Below are positions 1 through 8,146 of a stretch of DNA of 35,000 nucleotides, in pieces. Position numbers and translations under genes: made by a program. Every line of letters starts with the position of its first letter. The first letter of the stretch is position 1. The notes below the pieces were generated by a model. The model did not search any database. It was not told the origin of the DNA and worked only from the letters and a program-made list of their open reading frames with translations. This DNA is from Nitrospirota bacterium (GTDB lineage: Bacteria > Nitrospirota > Thermodesulfovibrionia > Thermodesulfovibrionales > UBA6898): contig JAKAIE010000027.1 of the NCBI GenBank assembly GCA_021814475.1, forward strand, positions 1-35,000, read 5' to 3'.

Positions 1-51
1 CTTGCCGGCGAATGTTGTTACAATATCGGTATATATTTCCTGGAGGCCTTG

Positions 52-990
52 ATGCAGCAATATAAGAAGCTTTTCGGAAGGGCTTTTTTGGTGATCTCGG
101 CAGTTGCCACCCTCTTTGTTATTACCGAGATGGTTCTTCAGTCAATCGGGAAAAGCATCTGCCAGACCGAGGGTTGCAAAATGGTGACGCACTACACGCG
201 CTTTGGAGATGTCTCCATATTTCTTATAGGCCTTGCCACCTTTGCACTTTTGTCACTTCTGTCATTTCTCGTGATATATAAAGGCAAGACTCAGCTGGAA
301 TGGCATATCAACGTTATTCTCATAGTTTCTCTTGCTGCCGAGGGGTTTTTTGCAGGCTATCAGGCGTTCAGGCTTCATTCCGCCTGTGTTTTCTGCCTGA
401 TTATCATGACCTTTTTTATGGTGCTCGCTCTTGTCAGGCTCCTCTATGGAGAAAAAGAGCTGTTTTCCGGGTTCATTGCCTTTGCCGGAATCTTCTCTCT
501 ATTTTATCTGATACTTCCCGTGGGAGGCACTGCCAGACTGCCTGACGATGAACTTGTACTCTTTTACAGCAAAGAGTGTAAATTCTGCTCTGAAGTCATA
601 AAGGAGATGGATGCAAATAATTTGAAGGTCACGCATGTCCCTGTCGGGGAGTATTCCGCCTTTTTGCAGGCGATGGGGATAGACCACGTCCCAACACTCT
701 ACGTGAATAAAAAGAATCAGAAGATATATCTTACCGGGAAAGAGGCGATTGACCGGTATCTGGGCTGCAGCCAGAGTCCTGGACCTCAAAAGAGTGCCGG
801 CCCCGTGATGAACAAACAGGTTTCCCCCGGGGAACCCGGCAAGAAAAAAGATCAAAAAAAGGCGGAGACGCCCAAAGATAGAGGCCTCGACGACCTGAAC
901 AGGCTGGTGTTCCCTCATGACGACCAGTTTAATCCGCTCGCAAAACCGGAGGATCCTGGCATGTGCAAGGAGACCGAAAAGTGTGACTGA
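52..990 (+). CDS. VKOR-thioredoxin fusion protein (disulfide bond formation)
   Basis: Integral membrane protein of 312 residues. The N-terminal part (about 1-155) has several hydrophobic helices and the cysteine pattern of bacterial vitamin K epoxide reductase homologues: a loop pair at Cys37/Cys42 and the active-site CVFC at 112-115 at the end of a helix. Residues about 165-240 form a thioredoxin-like domain with CKFC at 176-179 and the expected cis-proline segment HVPTLY. Bacterial VKOR-Trx fusions oxidise secreted thiols and pass the electrons to quinone. The C-terminal tail (about 245-312) is Lys/Pro-rich, probably disordered, and ends with two more cysteines. ATG 52 is preferred over TTG 49 because GGAGG lies 5 bases upstream of it. 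The frame is open back to base 1, so an upstream start cannot be fully excluded. Confidence 0.85.
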   Translation: MQQYKKLFGRAFLVISAVATLFVITEMVLQSIGKSICQTEGCKMVTHYTRFGDVSIFLIGLATFALLSLLSFLVIYKGKTQLEWHINVILIVSLAAEGFFAGYQAFRLHSACVFCLIIMTFFMVLALVRLLYGEKELFSGFIAFAGIFSLFYLILPVGGTARLPDDELVLFYSKECKFCSEVIKEMDANNLKVTHVPVGEYSAFLQAMGIDHVPTLYVNKKNQKIYLTGKEAIDRYLGCSQSPGPQKSAGPVMNKQVSPGEPGKKKDQKKAETPKDRGLDDLNRLVFPHDDQFNPLAKPEDPGMCKETEKCD

Positions 991-1048
991 ATCGTGAAAC
1001 CTGAGATTTATCCGTGCCTTAATGATACTCAGTGGAAGGAGCAAGGAA

Positions 1049-1552
1049 ATGTGGAATATCAGCGTACCCTGGTGGGAGATAGTGCTGAGGGGCATAATCG
1101 TGTATGTTTTTCTTATCCTGCTTTTGCGTATAACCGGGAAACGTCAGGTTGGGCAACTGGCACCATTTGATCTTGTGCTGCTGCTTGTTCTCTCCAACTC
1201 CGTACAGAACTCCATGAACGCAGGCGACAATTCTTTGATCGGAGGACTCATCTCGGCAACAACGCTCGTAGGTCTGAATTACCTGGTGGGCATGGCGACC
1301 TATCGAAGCAAGAAACTGGAAGCCATGATTGAAGGCCGGCCTCAGGTAATCGTCCACAATGGAAAGCTATTCGACGATGTCATGTCCAGGTCGCAGCTCA
1401 CCCACCACGAGCTGAATGCTGCCATTCGCCGTGCCGGGTGCTCCAGCATTGATAAAGTCCAGTTAGCCGTCCTGGAAAACAACGGGGCAATCAGTGTTGT
1501 GGCCCTACAGGGGGCAAAGGATGGAGAGATACCCGGTAGTCCTGTCTCCTGA
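1049..1552 (+). CDS. DUF421 (YetF-family) membrane protein
   Basis: Protein of 167 residues with two or three N-terminal hydrophobic helices followed by a soluble domain. The early segment RITGKRQVGQLAPFDLV is the signature of the DUF421/YetF family (compare B. subtilis YetF, YrbG and YdfS); the soluble half contains EGRPQVIVHNGK, also typical. The biochemical function of the family is not established. ATG 1049 is chosen over the in-frame ATG 1022 because AAGGAG ends 6 bases before it. It follows the VKOR gene by 58 bases in the same direction, so the two may be co-transcribed, though no functional link is evident. Confidence 0.85.
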   Translation: MWNISVPWWEIVLRGIIVYVFLILLLRITGKRQVGQLAPFDLVLLLVLSNSVQNSMNAGDNSLIGGLISATTLVGLNYLVGMATYRSKKLEAMIEGRPQVIVHNGKLFDDVMSRSQLTHHELNAAIRRAGCSSIDKVQLAVLENNGAISVVALQGAKDGEIPGSPVS

Positions 1553-1853
1553 TACGCTGGAGAAACACCAGTTCCCTTATCCTGTCAATAAATTTCATGC
1601 CCCCCTTCCCCGGATATACTTTAGAGTATTATACCCAGGAGTAGATAAAAGAAAAGGTTGATTGGCCGCGGCGGCGCTGCCACGGGACGCGCGCCGGAAA
1701 GACAGCATCCAGAAAAGACTATGGAGAGCGCCCTCAATACTATGCAGAAATGGAGAAGAATAAGGAACGGGAAATAGGGCATTTGCATCAGCAAGGAATA
1801 ATGTCAATAGGTAAAATATATTGCAGGAACCCTTCGATATCTAAGGGAAAAAG
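1553..1853. other. Intergenic stretch without recognisable gene
   Basis: About 300 bases between the DUF421 gene and tRNA-Arg. Open frames here are short and mostly run into the antisense of the tRNA. No convincing terminator, repeat or promoter was seen. Confidence 0.5.
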
Positions 1854-1930
1854 TGGTGCCCCCTGCATGATTCGAACATGCGGCCCCAGGTTTAGGAAAC
1901 CTGTGCTCTATCCTACTGAGCTAAGGGGGC
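1854..1930 (-). tRNA. tRNA-Arg (anticodon CCT)
   Basis: The minus strand folds into a full cloverleaf. The acceptor GCCCCCT pairs with AGGGGGC. The anticodon stem CAGGT/ACCTG holds the loop TTCCTAA with anticodon CCT. The T-loop is TTCGAAT, and the discriminator A is followed by an encoded CCA. It reads AGG codons. Confidence 0.95.
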
Positions 1931-1944
1931 TCAGGATGTCCGCT

Positions 1945-1950
1945 ATTATA
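1945..1950 (-). promoter_or_regulatory. Candidate -10 box of tRNA-Arg
   Basis: A perfect TATAAT on the minus strand, 14 bases upstream of the tRNA 5' end, which is the right distance for a tRNA promoter. No good -35 hexamer was found at 16-18 bases. Confidence 0.4.
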
Positions 1951-2026
1951 CCTCAAATTATCCCCAAAATGTGATACTCCTACCCGGGGCGCGCTGTCGT
2001 ATGCACGACCGCATGTCTCTGCTGTT

Positions 2027-2057
2027 TTGACAATTCTATTGAACAAGGCCCCATAAT
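2027..2057 (+). promoter_or_regulatory. Candidate promoter of the hydrogenase operon
   Basis: A perfect -35 TTGACA at 2027-2032 is followed after 19 bases by CATAAT at 2052-2057. The spacer is longer than ideal. It sits 44 bases upstream of the first hydrogenase gene, between it and the divergent tRNA-Arg. Confidence 0.4.
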
Positions 2058-2101
2058 AGTCGATAATTTATTACAGGTGGACCAATGCAAAGGATTCTCG
2101 T

Positions 2102-3157
2102 ATGATCTTCCGTGTCATCGAAAAGGCGGAATTACGATCGCTCTTCACAATGCTCTCGGCCGCAAACAGGGTCATCGGGCCTGTTGGAGTCGGACTCGAC
2201 AGGAGCGGCAGGCAGCTCTACGGGTTCGAGGAGGTCCACGACTTCGACAGGGTTGCACTGGATTATACGATGACCAGCCTCTCCGCCAAGAAATATTTCC
2301 TGCCCTACAGGGAGATAATGGCCACCTTCACCATGGACAACAAGGACTGGCAGAAGAGGATTGATTACAATATCGATGCCCCCTTTGTCTTCTTCGGCAT
2401 GCATGCGTGCGATATCAACGCCCTCAACAGGCTCGACAAGGTCCTGATGGGAAGCGTCTATCCCATGCCCTATTATGCAGCGAAACGGAAAAACGCCTTT
2501 ATCATCGGCATCGGCTGCGAGCCGCAGCCGAATTGCTTCTGCCGTTCGATGGGGACGGACACCGCCCTTCACGGGTTCGACATGTTCATCACCGATATCG
2601 GCGACCGCTATTTTATCGAGATACAGTCTGATACCGCGTTCAACTTCCTCAAGAAGATAAGGACGGGAGAGCCTGTCGAGGCCGACCATCTCAGCTTCAT
2701 GAAGACCGGCGCAGGAAAGAACGAGAAGTTCGCCGCATCGGTCGATACGACCGATCTGACGAAGATACTCGACATGGAGTTTCAGTCTGAGGTCTGGAAG
2801 CAGTGGGGTGATAAATGCCTCGGCTGCGGGACCTGCGCGAATGTCTGCCCGACCTGTTACTGCTACAGCGTCGAGGAGGAGGTCTCCATCGACCTTACGG
2901 CCGCAGCCAAGGTCAAGAAGCTCTACTCGTGCAACCTGATTGATTTCGCGGTGGTGGCCGGTGGACACAACTTCAGGCCCGAGCGTCACAGCCGCCTGAA
3001 ATACCGCTATTACCACAAGCACAGGGGGTTCGTCGAGGCCTATGAGGAGTCGCTCTGCGTCGGGTGCGGCAGGTGCGGAGAGGCGTGCCTCGCGGACATC
3101 ACCGTGCCGGAAGTGATCGCGAGTGTGCGCGAAGGCAGGAAGACAGATGGACAATAA
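2102..3157 (+). CDS. hydB: Group 3b-type [NiFe] hydrogenase, iron-sulfur beta subunit
   Basis: Protein of 351 residues matching the beta subunit of sulfhydrogenase-type NAD(P)-linked [NiFe] hydrogenases. Two C-terminal 4Fe-4S motifs are visible: CLGCGTCANVCP from residue 239 and CVGCGRCGEACL from residue 319. Earlier cysteines lie around residues 102-146 (GMHACD, CEPQPNCFCR). The subunit relays electrons between the FAD subunit and the hydrogenase core in the cytoplasm. Gene order beta-gamma-delta-alpha equals that of P. furiosus hydBGDA. ATG 2102 has AAAGGA 7 bases upstream. Its ATG also overlaps the stop of a six-codon frame starting at 2085 that has its own AGGTGG, possibly a coupled leader peptide. 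The end overlaps the next gene by 11 bases. Confidence 0.88.
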   Translation: MIFRVIEKAELRSLFTMLSAANRVIGPVGVGLDRSGRQLYGFEEVHDFDRVALDYTMTSLSAKKYFLPYREIMATFTMDNKDWQKRIDYNIDAPFVFFGMHACDINALNRLDKVLMGSVYPMPYYAAKRKNAFIIGIGCEPQPNCFCRSMGTDTALHGFDMFITDIGDRYFIEIQSDTAFNFLKKIRTGEPVEADHLSFMKTGAGKNEKFAASVDTTDLTKILDMEFQSEVWKQWGDKCLGCGTCANVCPTCYCYSVEEEVSIDLTAAAKVKKLYSCNLIDFAVVAGGHNFRPERHSRLKYRYYHKHRGFVEAYEESLCVGCGRCGEACLADITVPEVIASVREGRKTDGQ

Positions 3158-4046
3158 ACTCCCTTTTAACGATGTCATCGACCAGAGGCACCACCGCAGG
3201 AGCGACCTGAGCTCATTCGAGTACACTCACAAGGCCGAGATCACCAGTATCCACAAGCTGACGGAGCAGGAGAATCTCTACAGGATCCAGATCATCGATC
3301 CGGCGGAGCGTGAGCGGTTCGAGTTCAGGCCGGGCCAGTTCCTTATGCTCGAACTCCCGGGGATCGGCGATGCCCCTTTTTCGATATCCTCGCCGCCTTC
3401 GAGGAAGGGCGATGTGGAGCTCTGCATCAGGAAGGTCGGGGGTCTCACCTCATTCCTCTCCAGGGTCGAGCGGGGTACGCATGTCGGCATACGCGGCCCG
3501 TTCGGCACAAGCTTTCCGATGGAGAAGATGTACGGCCAGAATATCATGCTGATCGCCGGAGGGCTCGGGCTTGCACCGCTGAGGACGCCGATCTCCTATG
3601 TGCAGGAAAACAGGAGCCGTTTCAACAATGTTGATATCATCTACGGGACGAAAGATCCTTTACAGCTCCTCTTCACGTATCAGTACGATATGTGGCGCGC
3701 GGATGACATGCGGCTGAGTATCATCGTCGAGAAACCTGACGCCTCATGGCAGGGGCGGACCGGCATGATCACGCGGGTGATCGAAGAGATCTTCGAAGAG
3801 CGCGACGACGCCTTTTTCCGGAACACCTATGCGATCGTCTGCGGCCCCCCGATCATGTTCAAGTTCGTCTGTTCCATGCTGAACCAGAAGGACCTGCCGA
3901 TGCAGAAGATGTTCGTGTCTCTCGAAAGGCGGATGCATTGCGGCATGGGCAAGTGTTGTCGCTGTAATGTCGGGTCGACCTATACCTGCCTGAGCGGCCC
4001 TGTCTTCGACTACTGGACGGTCATGAACCTGAAGGAGGCGATCTAG
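3147..4046 (+). CDS. hydG: Group 3b-type [NiFe] hydrogenase, FAD/NAD(P)-binding gamma subunit
   Basis: Protein of 299 residues of the ferredoxin-NADP reductase family. It shows the flavin-binding stretch RPGQFLMLELPG followed by APFSISS, a nucleotide-binding glycine motif LIAGGLGLAPLR, a CGPP motif, and a C-terminal cysteine cluster CGMGKCCRCNVG...C that binds a 2Fe-2S centre in the dihydroorotate dehydrogenase PyrK/sulfhydrogenase gamma group. It is the site of NAD(P)H exchange. ATG 3147 lies inside the last codons of the beta gene. A GTG at 3123 is in frame but would add residues of no family character. The stop is followed by the small-subunit ATG after 2 bases, indicating translational coupling. 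Confidence 0.88.
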   Translation: MDNKLPFNDVIDQRHHRRSDLSSFEYTHKAEITSIHKLTEQENLYRIQIIDPAERERFEFRPGQFLMLELPGIGDAPFSISSPPSRKGDVELCIRKVGGLTSFLSRVERGTHVGIRGPFGTSFPMEKMYGQNIMLIAGGLGLAPLRTPISYVQENRSRFNNVDIIYGTKDPLQLLFTYQYDMWRADDMRLSIIVEKPDASWQGRTGMITRVIEEIFEERDDAFFRNTYAIVCGPPIMFKFVCSMLNQKDLPMQKMFVSLERRMHCGMGKCCRCNVGSTYTCLSGPVFDYWTVMNLKEAI

Positions 4047-4048
4047 AG

Positions 4049-4834
4049 ATGAGCGACTCTCCCGCAAAGGCCTATCTCGGCGTTCCCGTCCGGCGGCCGA
4101 GGGTCGCCTTCTTCGAGCTCTCTTCCTGCGAGGGATGTCAGCTCCAGATCCTGAACAATGAAGCGTCGCTTCTGGATTTCCTCAGTCTTGTCGAGGTCGT
4201 CCGGTTCAGGGAAGGGATGTCGGGAGGAAGCGACGAGTATGAGATAGCATTTGTGGAGGGGAGCGTCACCCGTGACGACGAGGTCGGACGGCTGCAGAAG
4301 ATACGGGAGACAGCGAAGGTGCTCGTCGCCTTCGGCTCCTGCGCCTGTTTCGGCGGGGTGAACCAGCTGAAGAACCGGTTCTGCCTCGACTGGGTGAAGA
4401 AGGAGGTCTATGGCGACCATCCGGTAGAGACGGCTGAGGTGAGGCCTCTCGATGCGATTGTCCAGGTCGACCTCAGGATCTACGGTTGCCCCGTGAAGAA
4501 GGAGGAGGTAGAAAAGATTGTGACCCATATCGCGATCGGGAGCGATATTACCTATCCCCGCTATCCGGTCTGCATGGAATGCAAGGCGAACGGGAACGTC
4601 TGTCTGTATGACCTGGGTGAGCCCTGCCTCGGCCCCGTTACCCGTGCCGGCTGCGACTCATGGTGTCCGAACAACCGGGCGGGCTGCTGGGGCTGCAGAG
4701 GTCCGTCCGATGATATGAATATCCTCCAGCTGGTTGATATAATGAAGAGGCACGGGTTTTCAGAGGAGACGATTCTCGACCGGCTCGAATGCTTCGGAGG
4801 TTTTTCCGGGCATCTGGAGGGACTGAAGAAATGA
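4049..4834 (+). CDS. hydD: Group 3b-type [NiFe] hydrogenase small (delta) subunit
   Basis: Cytoplasmic small subunit of 261 residues with no Tat signal. The proximal cluster motif starts at Cys27/Cys30 in SSCEGCQLQ, followed by GSCACFGG and IYGCP. The C-terminal part is rich in cysteines (CMECKANGNVC, CLGPVTRAGC, CPNNRAGCWGC) for two more Fe-S clusters. It carries electrons from the NiFe site to the beta subunit. Its stop overlaps the large-subunit start as ATGA at 4831-4834, so subunit stoichiometry is probably set by coupled translation. Confidence 0.9.
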   Translation: MSDSPAKAYLGVPVRRPRVAFFELSSCEGCQLQILNNEASLLDFLSLVEVVRFREGMSGGSDEYEIAFVEGSVTRDDEVGRLQKIRETAKVLVAFGSCACFGGVNQLKNRFCLDWVKKEVYGDHPVETAEVRPLDAIVQVDLRIYGCPVKKEEVEKIVTHIAIGSDITYPRYPVCMECKANGNVCLYDLGEPCLGPVTRAGCDSWCPNNRAGCWGCRGPSDDMNILQLVDIMKRHGFSEETILDRLECFGGFSGHLEGLKK

Positions 4835-6105
4835 AGATCGACTGCAACATCGATGTCCATCATCTCACCCGCGTCGAGGGACACGGGAATATTAGGATCT
4901 CGATACAGGGCGGCGTGCTCCGCCAGGCGGAGTGGGAGGTCGTCGAGACCCCGAGGTTTTTCGAGGCCCTGCTTGTCGGCAAGAAATGGGACAATGCACC
5001 CTGGATCTGCGGGAGGATCTGCGGCATATGCTCGATCGGCCACACCCTCGCAAGCATCCGCGCGGTCGAGAACGCCTTCGGTATTGTCCCTTCCGAGCAG
5101 ACACGGAAGCTAAGGCTCCTGCTGAAGCATATGGAGACGCTCCAGAGCCATATCCTGCACCTCTACTTTCTGGCGGCGCCCGATTTTCTGGATGTGGGCA
5201 GCGTCTTTCCCCTGATCAATTCACATCCGGACGTCGTGGCGCGGGCCGCGAGGATCAAGCTTCTTGCGAACGACGTCTGCGACTGCATCGGCGGGAGGAG
5301 ACTGCACCCGACCCGGACGGTCACAGGCGGGTTCACGATGCTCCCGGACAAAAAAGAGCTGGAAGGGTTCCGGTCCCGGCTGATCGCCGTCGAAAGGGAC
5401 CTGATCGATACCGCCGGGCTCTTCAGGACGTTCACTATCCCTGACTTTATCCGTGAGACGGAATTTGTATCTCTCAGGGGTGTGGATGAGTATCCGTTCA
5501 TCGGCGGCGAGCTCGTTTCCTCGGACGGTGTGGTGCGGAAGGAGCATGAATACCGGCAGATGACGAACGAGTATACCGTCAGCCAGTCCACGTCAAAATG
5601 GGCCAGGCTCTCACGTGAATCCTTCGCAGTCGGAGCCCTGGCGAGGGTGAACAATAATTTCAGTCTGCTGCAGCCTTCCGCGCGGGGGGTCGCCGAGGCC
5701 TTCGGGCTTGCCCCGGTGATGCACAACCCGTATATGAACAATATCGCCCAGCTGGTCGAGTCGGTGCATGTGGTGATGGATTCCATCAACCTGATCAACG
5801 ACCTGCTCGGCACGGCATGGGATGCGCCGAGGCAGCCTGTCGTGCAGCGGGAGGGTATCGGCGTCGGTGCGGTCGAGGTTCCCCGAGGAATCCTCTATCA
5901 CTGTTACCAATTCGACAAGACAGGACATATAGTCCGGGCTGACTGTGTCATCCCGACGAGTCAGAACCATGCAAACATCCAGCACGACCTGACCGCACTT
6001 GCGGTTCAGTTCGCTGCGGAGGGCATGCAGGACAGGGATCTCGAACTTCTGGCCGGGATGCTCGTCAGGTCATATGACCCCTGCATCTCCTGTTCGGTCC
6101 ATTAG
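4831..6105 (+). CDS. hydA: Group 3b-type [NiFe] hydrogenase large (alpha, catalytic) subunit
   Basis: Catalytic subunit of 424 residues. The N-terminal NiFe ligand motif is R62-I-C64-G-I-C67 with His71. The C-terminal ligand motif is DPC418-IS-C421-S-V-H424. Together these give the four cysteines that hold the Ni-Fe(CN)2CO centre. H2 is oxidised or produced here, coupled to NAD(P) through the gamma subunit. The protein stops directly after the conserved histidine. Relatives such as P. furiosus HydA carry a short extension after this His that a maturation endopeptidase removes. ATG 4831 overlaps the small-subunit stop; the longer in-frame start at 4789 lies wholly inside the small-subunit gene and lacks family character. 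No hyp genes or protease gene occur in the window. Confidence 0.92.
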   Translation: MKIDCNIDVHHLTRVEGHGNIRISIQGGVLRQAEWEVVETPRFFEALLVGKKWDNAPWICGRICGICSIGHTLASIRAVENAFGIVPSEQTRKLRLLLKHMETLQSHILHLYFLAAPDFLDVGSVFPLINSHPDVVARAARIKLLANDVCDCIGGRRLHPTRTVTGGFTMLPDKKELEGFRSRLIAVERDLIDTAGLFRTFTIPDFIRETEFVSLRGVDEYPFIGGELVSSDGVVRKEHEYRQMTNEYTVSQSTSKWARLSRESFAVGALARVNNNFSLLQPSARGVAEAFGLAPVMHNPYMNNIAQLVESVHVVMDSINLINDLLGTAWDAPRQPVVQREGIGVGAVEVPRGILYHCYQFDKTGHIVRADCVIPTSQNHANIQHDLTALAVQFAAEGMQDRDLELLAGMLVRSYDPCISCSVH

Positions 6106-6122
6106 GCAGGCATCTCCTCTCC

Positions 6123-6890
6123 GTGAGATTTATCAGGCTCCTCATCGAATATAATGGCGCAGGCTACCACGGCTGGCAATCCCAGAAGACCGGCAGGACG
6201 CTGCAGGAGACTATCCGCGCGACGATCGGCTCGATTACCGGGGAGGATATCAGGCTTACCGGTGCGTCCAGGACTGATGCGGGTGTCCATGCATTGGGGC
6301 AGGTGGCGGTCTTCCCTACCGGTTCCGCGCTTACTGCGGATACGTTCCGGCGGGCGGTGAACGCGAAGCTGCCTCCCGACATACGCATACGGTCGGCCGT
6401 CGAGACGGACGGGCAGTTTCACCCGAGGTTCAGCGCTATAAGAAAAAGCTACCTCTATCTGATATCGACCGACAGGATCCGGTCTCCCTTTCTCTATCCC
6501 TATCTCTGGTATGTAATGGCCGACCTTGATATTGCCAGGATGCATGATTCTGCGGCGATGCTCCTGGGAGCGCACGATTTTTCGGCCTTCAGGGGCTCAG
6601 GGTGCGGGGCAAAGACGACGCACAGGACCGTCCTTTCTCTGGAGATCGATGCGATGGAGGAAATCAGTTTCATGACCACTCCGCTCAGGGGGGAGTTTAT
6701 CAGGATCAGGATCGAGGCGAACGCCTTTCTGAGGCATATGGTCCGGAATATAGTCGGCACGCTCGTGGGTGTAGGGTCAGGGAAGACCTCGCCGGCTGAA
6801 TTCCGGGAGATCCTTGAGTCGTGCGACCGGACCAAGGCAGGCCCGACTGCCCCGCCGCAGGGGCTCTTTCTGGAGGAGATTATCTACTGA
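6123..6890 (+). CDS. truA: tRNA pseudouridine(38-40) synthase TruA
   Basis: Protein of 255 residues. It modifies uridines 38-40 in the anticodon arm of tRNAs. Family motifs: YNGAGYHGWQSQ near the start, and GASRTDAGVHALGQ with the catalytic Asp at residue 52. The start is GTG 6123. It follows the hydrogenase large subunit by 17 bases and is probably transcribed with it, with no functional connection. Its last 11 bases overlap the tail of the convergent HD-domain gene. Confidence 0.93.
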   Translation: MRFIRLLIEYNGAGYHGWQSQKTGRTLQETIRATIGSITGEDIRLTGASRTDAGVHALGQVAVFPTGSALTADTFRRAVNAKLPPDIRIRSAVETDGQFHPRFSAIRKSYLYLISTDRIRSPFLYPYLWYVMADLDIARMHDSAAMLLGAHDFSAFRGSGCGAKTTHRTVLSLEIDAMEEISFMTTPLRGEFIRIRIEANAFLRHMVRNIVGTLVGVGSGKTSPAEFREILESCDRTKAGPTAPPQGLFLEEIIY

Positions 6891-7437
6891 AGAGGGCGTG
6901 AAGTTCTTCGAACCGTCTCAGGTTCTGCGGACCGTAACCGCCGACCTCGGCCCGTATCTTTTCGAGGGTTTTTTCGACCCCCAGGCTCTCGATCTTCTTC
7001 GAAAAGAACTTGTCAGCGTAGCAGATGATCTTCTCCTCAATAGAGACAGGCATCATATCCCGCCCCGGCAGCGGGAGGTCGTGCTTTTCGATATCCTCTG
7101 CGGTCACTCCGACGCCGATATGCCTCTCGCAGACGAGTCCATGCCGTGGCAGTCCCTCCCGCTCCAGCAGTTCCCTGCCTAGATACCCGTGACAGATATA
7201 TTCCTCGTCCCCGAAGCATCCAATCCCCGGGGCGTCGGTCATGAAGATGCCGATATCATGCAGCATTGCCGCCTCCCCGATAAACTCTCTGTCAGGAGAA
7301 AGACCAGCTACGATCTCCGCGATTTCAAGAGACTTCCTGGCGACGAGCTTCGAGTGCTCCACGAGGATTTCGTAAGCGAGAGAGGCGGGCTGATAATATT
7401 TCGCGATGATCGTCATCGGATCGATTCGCTCCGTCAT
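6880..7437 (-). CDS. HD-domain protein, putative metal-dependent phosphohydrolase
   Basis: Protein of 185 residues with the HD signature: an early His (VEHSKLVARKS), AAMLHDIG, then YICHGYLG and CERHIGVG, giving the usual His/Asp metal ligands. The HDIG form and size suggest a small stand-alone hydrolase of the TIGR00295-like group; the substrate cannot be told. ATG 7437 has AGGAAGAGGA just upstream; an alternative ATG at 7467 would add ten residues but has a poorly placed ribosome site. It is convergent with truA and divergent from the VOC gene. Confidence 0.8.
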   Translation of the reverse strand: MTERIDPMTIIAKYYQPASLAYEILVEHSKLVARKSLEIAEIVAGLSPDREFIGEAAMLHDIGIFMTDAPGIGCFGDEEYICHGYLGRELLEREGLPRHGLVCERHIGVGVTAEDIEKHDLPLPGRDMMPVSIEEKIICYADKFFSKKIESLGVEKTLEKIRAEVGGYGPQNLRRFEELHALFSR

Positions 7438-7558
7438 TCCTCTTCCTGCGCAATCATTCTGTGACATCCTGTATTCAACATTATATAATTATATATGAAG
7501 CCCGGCTTGCAATTGTCTGGGGAGGGCGGATTTTGTATGCGGTGAAAAGAGGTGTCAT
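7438..7558. promoter_or_regulatory. AT-rich divergent intergenic region
   Basis: A 121-base gap between the divergent HD and VOC genes. At 7479-7496 there is a run of overlapping TATAAT-like hexamers readable on both strands. No -35 box at 16-18 bases is convincing, so exact promoters are not assigned. AGAGGTG precedes the GTG start of the VOC gene. Confidence 0.35.
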
Positions 7559-8146
7559 GTGATTAAATATACGGGTCTCAACCACCTTGCCATGGTGACC
7601 GGGGATATGGACAAGACCATTCGGTTCTGGAGGGACCTCCTCGGCATGAGGCTCATCGCCGGCCTGGGTGAGCCGGGGTATCGGCATTATTTCTTCGAGA
7701 TATCGTCTAACGACATGATCGCCTTTTTCGAATGGCCGGGTGTCGTCCCGGTTCCCGAGAAAGAACACGGCAGGCGGGTTGCCGGGCCGGCTGTTTTCGA
7801 TCATGTCTCTTTCGGCGTCGAGACGAAGGGGATGCTCCTGGAACTCAAGGACCGCATCGATGCGGCGGGATTCTGGGTTTCCGAAGTGGTCGATCACGGT
7901 TTTATCCACTCGATCTATGCCTTTGACCCCAACGGTATCCCTATTGAATTCAGCTGGTATGTCGAGGACATTGATATACACAGGACCCCGGTGATGATGG
8001 ATTCTGATCCATCGGATATTGCAGAGGAAGGTCCGGAGCCCCTCCCAGCGAAGTGGCCGCCTGTCGCTGAGCCCACGCTACTGTCGGCGTACAGGGCATA
8101 TCCCGGTCAGGGCAGCGGTTTCTTTCGCGGCAAGAAGAAAAGATGA
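7559..8146 (+). CDS. VOC (glyoxalase/dioxygenase) superfamily protein
   Basis: Protein of 195 residues. The first half carries paired beta-alpha-beta-beta-beta units of the vicinal oxygen chelate fold: GLNHLAMVTGDMDKTIRFWRDLLGM at the start (candidate metal ligand His9), FDHVSFGV, and IYAFDPNGIPIEFSW near residue 135. The last 50 residues are Pro-rich and not part of the fold. VOC proteins include glyoxalase I, extradiol dioxygenases and resistance proteins; the reaction is not determinable here. The start is GTG 7559, preceded by AGAGGTG. The stop overlaps the next ATG (ATGA). Confidence 0.8.
   Translation: MIKYTGLNHLAMVTGDMDKTIRFWRDLLGMRLIAGLGEPGYRHYFFEISSNDMIAFFEWPGVVPVPEKEHGRRVAGPAVFDHVSFGVETKGMLLELKDRIDAAGFWVSEVVDHGFIHSIYAFDPNGIPIEFSWYVEDIDIHRTPVMMDSDPSDIAEEGPEPLPAKWPPVAEPTLLSAYRAYPGQGSGFFRGKKKR

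Noticed and set aside
1750-1974. 74-residue open frame across tRNA-Arg.
   Set aside because: It is the antisense of the tRNA gene, with a typical tRNA-derived peptide (PCMIRTCGPRFRK).
2132-3226. Long minus-strand open frame of 364 codons over the hydrogenase beta subunit.
   Set aside because: Shadow of GC-rich coding DNA; the plus strand has clear Fe-S motifs and operon structure.
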